10,826 bases of DNA from Clostridiales bacterium UBA7103 (GTDB lineage: Bacteria > Bacillota > Clostridia > Oscillospirales > Oscillospiraceae). The position numbers and the translations under genes were made by a program. Below the pieces are notes generated by a model. That model saw only the letters and a list, made by a program, of their open reading frames with translations. It was not told the DNA's origin and ran no database searches. The number at the start of each line of letters is the position of its first letter. The first letter of the stretch is position 1. Of the stretch, positions 6,543 to 10,826 are shown piece by piece. The stretch spans positions 1,065 to 11,890 of the forward strand of contig DKYJ01000015.1 in assembly GCA_002493305.1 (NCBI GenBank), read 5' to 3'.

Positions 6543-8138
6543 TCACATTCCCACAGCCTTTTTATACGGCAGCGCGTACATAAACAGGAAAAACGCCCCC
6601 ACAAAAACCGCAAAGGCAAAATATATGATCCACATTCTGTTATCCGCTTTTGCCTTGGCAATATCCGTTTCCGGAGCATTGTTACGCAGCGCTTCGCGCC
6701 GGGCCGTCTCCTCCGGGTCGATTTTTATGACCGCGGAGCCAACGACGGCTCCCAGCAGGCTCAGAACAATGCCGATGAAGAAGGAGTCAAGATACACCGG
6801 CGGGGTGATACCCATACCGGCATAGAGCATCTTGGAGCCGGCACAGCCAACAAAGCCCAGCAGCATACTCAGATACGCCCCTCCCTTGCTCAGACGTTTG
6901 CTCCACACGCTGCCTATAGCGGCAACGCTCCATGAGCTTGCAATGACCGTGCCGCCGAAATACATGACAACGAATATCTTGGGCGGGTTAAAAATAACAA
7001 GGGCGAGAATAACAAGACTCGCCGCCAGCATAGAGAGCCGGGAAATGCGAAGCGTGCTCTTATCGCTGCGCTTTTCGTTTGGCACGATATCGCTTGCACT
7101 TGAAAAACCGATGAGCGAGAGGAAGGTAGATGCCGAGGAAATGCCAGCGGCGGCAATGCCTGTGAGCATGGTTATGCCCACCGCAAGCGGCAGCACATTC
7201 ATAGCCGCCCAGATAAGTGCCTCGCTGCCCACAAGGCCGGGGTCAATGTTGCGGATAAAAGCGGCGGTAAAATACAGCGCCACCGTGACAACCATGACGC
7301 CGATGGAGGCCCAGACCGAGGAGCGCAGCACCACATGCTCGTCGCGCGCCATGAGATAGCGGCTGGTCTGCCAGGGGCTTATCGCCACCACCAGCGCCCA
7401 GACCACGCCATAGGTCACCGCCCACGCAAGATTGCTCCAGCCGTCGGGATACAGATAATCAGGATTGCCCGACCATGAGATGATCCCGGGCATACTCTCG
7501 CAGTTTGCAAGGCTTGCAATGCCGCCGAACCAGCCTCCGCCTGCCTTGACGATGAAGGGCACGCCGATAAGCGCCGCCACGAGAAACACAAGGAACATCA
7601 CCGTGTCCGTCAGTAAAACGCCGGGAGAGCCGGCATAAATCGTGAACACCGTAAACGCGAGCCAGACGATGATGGCGCAAAGGGTGTAATCAAGCTCTGT
7701 TATCTTGCTCATCAGCGTTGAGACGCCCTGTATCGCCGAGAGCAGATAGGCGCTGACGGAGACTATCATAATGACTGATGAGAGCCGTCTCAAATGCAGG
7801 GAATTGAAGCGTCGGCCAAAATATTCAGGCAGGGTAGTCGCCTCGCTGCGGCGGATATACACGCCGAAAAAGCAGGCACCGAAAATATAACCGGTGGCCT
7901 GAATAATGCCTACGATGACGATGCCCATGAAAAAGCCGGAGTACACCTCGCCGGTGTCCCCCAGGAAGGCCCCCGTTGACAGGAAGGACGCGATAAGCGA
8001 GCCCACGATAAGCGCGGTGGGCGCCTGCCTGCCGGAGACATAGTAATCATTTACATTCTTTACCCGCCTCCCGGCGACGACGCCGATAAGCAGGAAAACG
8101 ACAAAAGAGCATAAAATGCCAATGGAGTAAATATTCAT
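6543..8138 (-). CDS. Sodium:solute symporter family transporter
   Basis: 531 residues, usual for the SSS family. Inner-membrane secondary transporter driving solute uptake with Na+. The protein is hydrophobic throughout, with about 13 likely membrane spans. Family landmarks: SGRQAPTALIVGSLIASFLS (35-54) in the first broken helix, TLPEYFGRR (102-110) after the second or third span, and GISSASTFLSLIGFSS (332-347) in the helix that supplies the Na2 site through adjacent Ser/Thr residues. The 475-500 stretch is a charged cytoplasmic loop before a last span (about 501-521). The substrate cannot be assigned. The ATG overlaps the stop of a 35-residue membrane protein as ATGA (8135-8138), and no strong ribosome binding site of its own is seen (GGGGAT), so translation depends on that small gene. 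Its place among glycan genes is unexpected; export of glycan is not a known SSS function. Confidence 0.93.
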   Translation of the reverse strand: MNIYSIGILCSFVVFLLIGVVAGRRVKNVNDYYVSGRQAPTALIVGSLIASFLSTGAFLGDTGEVYSGFFMGIVIVGIIQATGYIFGACFFGVYIRRSEATTLPEYFGRRFNSLHLRRLSSVIMIVSVSAYLLSAIQGVSTLMSKITELDYTLCAIIVWLAFTVFTIYAGSPGVLLTDTVMFLVFLVAALIGVPFIVKAGGGWFGGIASLANCESMPGIISWSGNPDYLYPDGWSNLAWAVTYGVVWALVVAISPWQTSRYLMARDEHVVLRSSVWASIGVMVVTVALYFTAAFIRNIDPGLVGSEALIWAAMNVLPLAVGITMLTGIAAAGISSASTFLSLIGFSSASDIVPNEKRSDKSTLRISRLSMLAASLVILALVIFNPPKIFVVMYFGGTVIASSWSVAAIGSVWSKRLSKGGAYLSMLLGFVGCAGSKMLYAGMGITPPVYLDSFFIGIVLSLLGAVVGSAVIKIDPEETARREALRNNAPETDIAKAKADNRMWIIYFAFAVFVGAFFLFMYALPYKKAVGM

Positions 8139-8242
8139 CGCTTATCCCCGCGGCGGCGCAGCCGTGCGGCGGTAACGCCCCTGTAAACGAGCGCCGTTAC
8201 CGCGATAAGCACAAAAAAACATACCGAAATTATTATCTCCAT
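8135..8242 (-). CDS. 35-residue single-span membrane protein, putative small subunit of the symporter
   Basis: A short gene of 35 codons plus TGA. The product starts MEIIISVCFFVLIAVTALVY: about 20 hydrophobic residues form one membrane span, followed by a basic tail (ARLRRRGDKR) that should stay in the cytoplasm. AGAGGAG lies six nt before the ATG, a strong ribosome binding site, and the stop overlaps the symporter start as ATGA. Small one-span proteins translated just ahead of sodium:solute symporters are known in other bacteria (MetS with MetP; short accessory proteins beside SSS transporters), so a role in assembly or activity of this symporter is the natural inference. I do not recognise a specific family from sequence. 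The strong initiation site, hydrophobic pattern and coupling make it a credible gene in spite of its size. An overlapping 78-codon frame (8142-8378) has no such support. Confidence 0.82.
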   Translation of the reverse strand: MEIIISVCFFVLIAVTALVYRGVTAARLRRRGDKR

Positions 8243-8261
8243 TGCCCGCTCCTCTTGTTTT

Positions 8262-8424
8262 AAGTAAGTGCTGAATAAACCGCTCTCGGTGCTTTGCGGA
8301 CAATTTGCGCCCTGCCTTCGTCACTTTTTCTTGAAATACACAAAGTATGTCTGCAAAAAAGTGCCTTCGCCAGAACACAAATTCTCTTGCAAATCACTCT
8401 CGACGATTTATTCATCGCTTACTT
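8262..8424. repeat. 163-bp foldback repeat (long form, MITE-like)
   Basis: Ends are inverted repeats: 8262-8282 and 8404-8424 can pair at 18 of 21 positions (aagtaagtg against cgcttactt at the tips). Nested inside are further inverted pairs, aatttg/caaatt (8302-8307, 8378-8383) and cacttttt/aaaaagtg (8322-8329, 8356-8363), plus a direct repeat gccttcg (8314-8320, 8363-8369). The whole unit can fold into a long imperfect hairpin. The box cgctctcg (8281-8288) recurs as cactctcg at 8395-8402. The element fills most of the 8243-8444 gap. No open frame of note, transposase or clear target duplication is seen, so it is best called a non-coding mobile or dispersed repeat. Confidence 0.75.
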
Positions 8425-8444
8425 TGGCTGATCATTGAATCAGT

Positions 8445-9500
8445 TTATCTGATTTTTAAAACCGTTTTTTCATATCTGCCGTCGTCCCTGAAGGCTATAC
8501 CCTTGAGCCCCTCATCAAACAGGGGCTGATAGCCGCAGCCCTCCGTTACCCAGCCGAAGCCCCTGTACTGGGCAGAGTTGAAGCCGGGAATGGTGTTTGC
8601 CTCGATTATAAGCGGGCCGTTTTCGGTTATGGCCACATCCCAGCCGATGTTTGATATCTTCCCCGCCAAAGGCACGGCCCGGCGCAGCAGCTCAACGCAC
8701 TCCTGCCAATATGGCAGCTCTGCACCCCTGAAAGCCGTCCCGGTCAGGGGGTGGGCAGAATAGTCAACAATATTGTTCTGATCCACCGCGTCTGTCAAAA
8801 CGCGGCCTGTTCTTATATCCACGACAGCCGTCAGCGCATCCTGACTGCCGTTTGAAATGTCCATATTCACAGCCGTTGTAAGCACCGGGGCAAAGATATA
8901 CATTCCTGCGGGGGAAGCCACGGAATAAAAGCGCACGATGTTCACCGCGTTTGGATTAAAGCGCGCCATGACCTCATGCTGGCAGATAAATTCTTCGACA
9001 ATGGCGTTATCCTCGCTCTTAAAAAGCTCAAGCGCGGCGGCGAGCTGCTCATCAGTCTCAACATTCAGCACACGCACACCCTGCCCCTGGCCCTTGCAGT
9101 TGGGCTTATAGACGATCTTGCCGCAGTCTCCCGCGAGACGCTTTACAAGCTCCGCGTTCATCTCGGCGGCCATGAAGCATTTGCGGCGGTAAAACTCGTC
9201 AAAAACCTTGGAGAAGATGAACTTATTCATGAGTATACAGATATATCTTCTGTCTGTAAATGTTTTTCTGAATTCAGCCCTTGTCCACAGGGTGGACACA
9301 GTTCTCTTTTGTGCCTCGCTGAGCCTGTAAAAACCCGTCCACTCATACTCTCCGAAGGAGATATGGTTATATTTTTTTGCTTTAATTATGTCCTTTTCCA
9401 CGAATTTGGGGTCAAGGCCATACTTTTCCGCCATTTCCCCGGAAAATTCCTTTATGTACTTTCTGGCCGACACGCCATGGAAGATCCCCGTCTGTTCCAT
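8445..9500 (-). CDS. Sugar-transfer-associated ATP-grasp protein (copy D, divergent)
   Basis: 351 residues from ATG at 9500, with GGAG six nt upstream. An ATG four codons earlier (9512) overlaps that ribosome binding site and is less likely; copy B has the same arrangement. Same predicted carboxylate-ligase family as copies A, B and E. Core motifs: YKPNCKGQGQGV (131-142), VEEFICQHEVM (168-178), NPNAVNIVRF (182-191), SNIGWDVA (283-290) and LIIEANTIPG (297-306). Odd point: the VDNxxxGG block of the other copies is replaced by MDISNGSQDAL (213-223), so the acceptor site may differ. The N-terminal 130 residues are unlike the other copies. It is separated from its neighbours by 156 nt upstream and 202 nt downstream, and both gaps hold repeats or inverted repeats. 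Its translation may be controlled by the hairpin at 9504-9573. Cytoplasmic. Confidence 0.88.
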   Translation of the reverse strand: MEQTGIFHGVSARKYIKEFSGEMAEKYGLDPKFVEKDIIKAKKYNHISFGEYEWTGFYRLSEAQKRTVSTLWTRAEFRKTFTDRRYICILMNKFIFSKVFDEFYRRKCFMAAEMNAELVKRLAGDCGKIVYKPNCKGQGQGVRVLNVETDEQLAAALELFKSEDNAIVEEFICQHEVMARFNPNAVNIVRFYSVASPAGMYIFAPVLTTAVNMDISNGSQDALTAVVDIRTGRVLTDAVDQNNIVDYSAHPLTGTAFRGAELPYWQECVELLRRAVPLAGKISNIGWDVAITENGPLIIEANTIPGFNSAQYRGFGWVTEGCGYQPLFDEGLKGIAFRDDGRYEKTVLKIR

Positions 9501-9503
9501 AGT

Positions 9504-9573
9504 AATCTCCATTCTGCCGCATAACCATCAGCACAAAAAAGTTGAAATCTCCACATGCGGCAGAATGGAGATT
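9504..9573 (-). promoter_or_regulatory. Perfect 19-bp inverted repeat that would hide the ribosome binding site of copy D
   Basis: Plus-strand aatctccattctgccgcat (9504-9522) and atgcggcagaatggagatt (9555-9573) are exact reverse complements, separated by 32 nt. In the minus-strand transcript the distal arm contains GGAGATT, the ribosome binding site of copy D, so a formed stem would block initiation. A second copy of aatctcc at 9546-9552 is also complementary to 9567-9573, giving a competing 7-bp hairpin with a 14-nt loop. The structure is read from sequence; a regulatory role is inferred. Confidence 0.55.
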
Positions 9574-9592
9574 TTCGGCATGTGCCGCGGTT

Positions 9593-9606
9593 GCCGCTTT
9601 AGCGGC
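9593..9606. other. Small GC-rich hairpin in the 9501-9656 gap
   Basis: gccgctttagcggc forms a perfect 5-bp stem with a four-base loop. Next to it is the palindrome cggcatgtgccg (9576-9587). Neither is followed by a T-run on either strand, so these are not classical terminators. They add to a leader in which almost every segment can pair. Confidence 0.4.
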
Positions 9607-9628
9607 GAGCGGTACGCCAATTTTAATC

Positions 9629-9654
9629 GAATAGCGTGATTTATCACACTATTC
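9629..9654 (-). terminator. Hairpin just after the stop of copy E, possible weak terminator or 3' end
   Basis: gaatagcgtgatttatcacactattc is a near-perfect inverted repeat of 26 nt: 12 pairs including one G-U, with a two-base loop. It begins three nt past the stop of the upstream ATP-grasp gene. The following minus-strand sequence (GATTAAAATTGG) is A/T-rich but has no proper U-run, so it may stabilise a 3' end more than stop transcription. A related palindrome occurs at 2896-2909. Confidence 0.4.
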
Positions 9655-9656
9655 CC

Positions 9657-10739
9657 TCACATTTTCGCGATCAGCGCCTCAAGCTCCGCCTTGCGCCCTG
9701 TCTTTGTAACTATCTGCATACCGCCCATCTGAGCGGTGGAGTTTGCCTCCACCATGCACCAGCCGTTTTTGTCCGTATAGGCCAGATCCCAGCCGCAGTA
9801 GTGGTTGCCCTCAACCGCGAGGGCGGCCTCGGTGACCATTTTAACGGCCTCGTTCCACTCCGGTATCTGATAGCCCTTGAAGCGCACGCCGGTATCCGGG
9901 TGACACTCGAAGCTGTTCCCTTTTTTATCTACCCCGTCAGTGTACAGCTTTCCGCTCTCCGGGTCAATAAGCGCCGTGATGCCCCCGGCGCTGAAATTAT
10001 CCACGACGCTGCCGTTCCTACCCACGCGCAGGGTGGGGTTAAACAGCCTTACTTCCGGCTTACCGTCAGTACCCTTTATAACGACAGTCGGTATGCGCAG
10101 GGTGTTCACCGACTGAGGGTGAATAGCGGCCATAGCGGCACCCTGCTCTATTACTTCCTCCAGAACCGCCCCTTGCTCATGGTAGGCGCGGTAAGCGTCA
10201 AGGGGGCTTTCATAGTCTGAAAGCGCCTCAATATGCACGCCCTTGCCAAATGCGGCGTAAATGGGCTTGACCACATATTTTTCATGCTTTGCGCCAAAGT
10301 CCGCAAGCTGTGAAACTGCCTCGTCGTTCTCCTCGTCCCGCTTGCGGATACAGATGACATCGCGTTTATAATAGTCCTCAAAGCGCTTATAGCAGCGGTA
10401 TTTGTTCTCTAAGGAATCGGTATTTCGTGCATCGTTCATGCGGGGATAGAAGCTCATACGGATGCCTTCGGTAATAAATGAGCTTCTGTACGCATCATCC
10501 GTCCCCTCAAAGCCGAAGGAAAAATATTCCTCGTAATATGCGCCGTATTTCATAAGACAATGGATCATATCCCGCCTGAGAACCCTGTAATATCTTTTGT
10601 CCGAAAGCTCCTCCGGGCTTTTGTGCGCACGGATTATTTCGTCCAGCTTATGGCGCTTTGAGTGGTAATGGTACATCTTGCGATACCATGTCTTAAAGCG
10701 TATTTTTCTGTATATTTTTACTCGCAGTCCATGCAGCAT
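9657..10739 (-). CDS. Sugar-transfer-associated ATP-grasp protein (copy E)
   Basis: 360 residues from ATG at 10739, chosen because AGGAGG lies five nt upstream; the frame extends to a TTG at 10766 that lacks such support and runs into a terminator-like hairpin. Predicted ATP-dependent ligase acting on a polysaccharide precursor or its amino substituent; substrate unknown. The first 45 residues are very basic and aromatic (HGLRVKIYRKIRFKTWYRK near the start), which could hold the protein at the membrane or on an anionic lipid-linked glycan. Core motifs: VVKPIYAAFGKGV (156-168), VLEEVIEQG (192-200), HPQSVNTLRI (207-216), VDNFSAGGI (246-254), HYCGWDLA (313-320) and WCMVEANS (327-334). All key blocks are intact. 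It is closest in motif spelling to copy A. It is the most upstream gene seen, and copy D follows after a structured gap. Confidence 0.9.
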   Translation of the reverse strand: MLHGLRVKIYRKIRFKTWYRKMYHYHSKRHKLDEIIRAHKSPEELSDKRYYRVLRRDMIHCLMKYGAYYEEYFSFGFEGTDDAYRSSFITEGIRMSFYPRMNDARNTDSLENKYRCYKRFEDYYKRDVICIRKRDEENDEAVSQLADFGAKHEKYVVKPIYAAFGKGVHIEALSDYESPLDAYRAYHEQGAVLEEVIEQGAAMAAIHPQSVNTLRIPTVVIKGTDGKPEVRLFNPTLRVGRNGSVVDNFSAGGITALIDPESGKLYTDGVDKKGNSFECHPDTGVRFKGYQIPEWNEAVKMVTEAALAVEGNHYCGWDLAYTDKNGWCMVEANSTAQMGGMQIVTKTGRKAELEALIAKM

Positions 10740-10761
10740 AAGCCCCTCCTGAGCATCGCTT

Positions 10762-10789
10762 AACAAAAGCGAGACTAAAAAAGCCTCGC
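10762..10789 (-). terminator. Terminator-like hairpin upstream of copy E
   Basis: On the minus strand GCGAGGC and GTCTCGC (arms at 10783-10789 and 10769-10775) pair over 7 bp, including one G-U, around the loop TTTTTTA, followed by TTTTGTT (10762-10768). This has the shape of a factor-independent terminator. It ends 11 nt before the ribosome binding site of copy E, so it could end a gene beyond the right edge or attenuate entry into this cluster. Confidence 0.5.
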
Positions 10790-10793
10790 AGAG

Positions 10794-10815
10794 TTCGCCG
10801 CCCGCAGGCGACGAA
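10794..10815. other. GC-rich hairpin near the right edge
   Basis: ttcgccgcccgcaggcgacgaa forms a 9-position stem with one mismatch around the loop cgca. It has no T-run on either side and directly precedes, in transcription order, the terminator-like hairpin. It may be the 3' part of a gene or structured repeat that continues outside the window. Confidence 0.35.
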
Positions 10816-10826
10816 TAAAGTTAAAA

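Noticed and set aside
6533..6679. N-terminal extension of the pyruvyl transferase by 49 residues
   Set aside because: The extension lies inside the symporter gene, looks like random basic sequence, and the internal ATG at 6532 has a ribosome binding site and matches the family's usual start.
8142..8378. 78-codon minus-strand frame upstream of the symporter
   Set aside because: It runs through the foldback repeat, has a mixed, arginine-rich product, and overlaps the far better supported 35-codon membrane protein in another frame.
9504..9573. Phase-variable invertible promoter between the 19-bp inverted repeats
   Set aside because: The 32-nt segment between the arms is shorter than known invertible promoters and has no recognisable -35/-10 pair; no invertase gene is visible.
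1..10826. CRISPR array, tRNA or rRNA genes, insertion sequence with transposase
   Set aside because: No regularly spaced repeats, no cloverleaf or ribosomal RNA segments, and no transposase-like product were seen on either strand.

Overview
The window is one dense block of cell-surface polysaccharide genes, all read from the minus strand (right to left as printed). Base composition is moderately GC-rich by eye. Genes are tightly packed, with strong GGAGG-type ribosome binding sites and frequent ATGA overlaps. Closest family resemblances are to Firmicutes proteins, and several are of types common in gut Clostridia, so an Oscillospiraceae-like clostridium is my best guess. This is inferred from style and not proven. 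I saw no rRNA, tRNA, CRISPR array, transposase or phage gene.

In transcription order (right to left) the window holds: a terminator-like hairpin at the right edge; a sugar-transfer-associated ATP-grasp protein (9657-10739); a structured 156-nt gap; a second such ATP-grasp protein (8445-9500); a 202-nt gap mostly filled by a 163-bp foldback repeat; a 35-residue single-span membrane protein (8135-8242) coupled by ATGA to a sodium:solute symporter (6543-8138); a polysaccharide pyruvyl transferase (5687-6532); a family 2 glycosyltransferase (4852-5697); a 113-nt gap holding a 49-bp relative of the foldback repeat; a second family 2 glycosyltransferase (3788-4738); a TupA-like ATP-grasp protein (2922-3791); two more sugar-transfer ATP-grasp proteins (1857-2858 and 800-1882); and the first two thirds of UDP-glucose 6-dehydrogenase (1-803), cut by the left edge.

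Reading the genes together: Ugd would make UDP-glucuronate, the two glycosyltransferases would build a repeat unit, and the pyruvyl transferase could add a ketal-linked pyruvate. Five ATP-grasp proteins of the amidoligase-like TupA and sugar-transfer families could couple amino acids or other amines to carboxylated sugars. Teichuronopeptide, a glucuronate polymer carrying amino acids whose synthesis involves TupA, is the known precedent. Five different ligases in one block, with a symporter and its tiny partner in the middle, is the main reason to call this locus unusual.

The gaps between genes are not empty. One repeat family (foldback, long and short forms) sits at 4766-4814 and 8262-8424. 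A second, which supplies the ribosome binding site, precedes two of the ATP-grasp genes (2862-2909 and about 9505-9654). In the second location a perfect 19-bp inverted repeat would bury the ribosome binding site of the downstream ATP-grasp gene.
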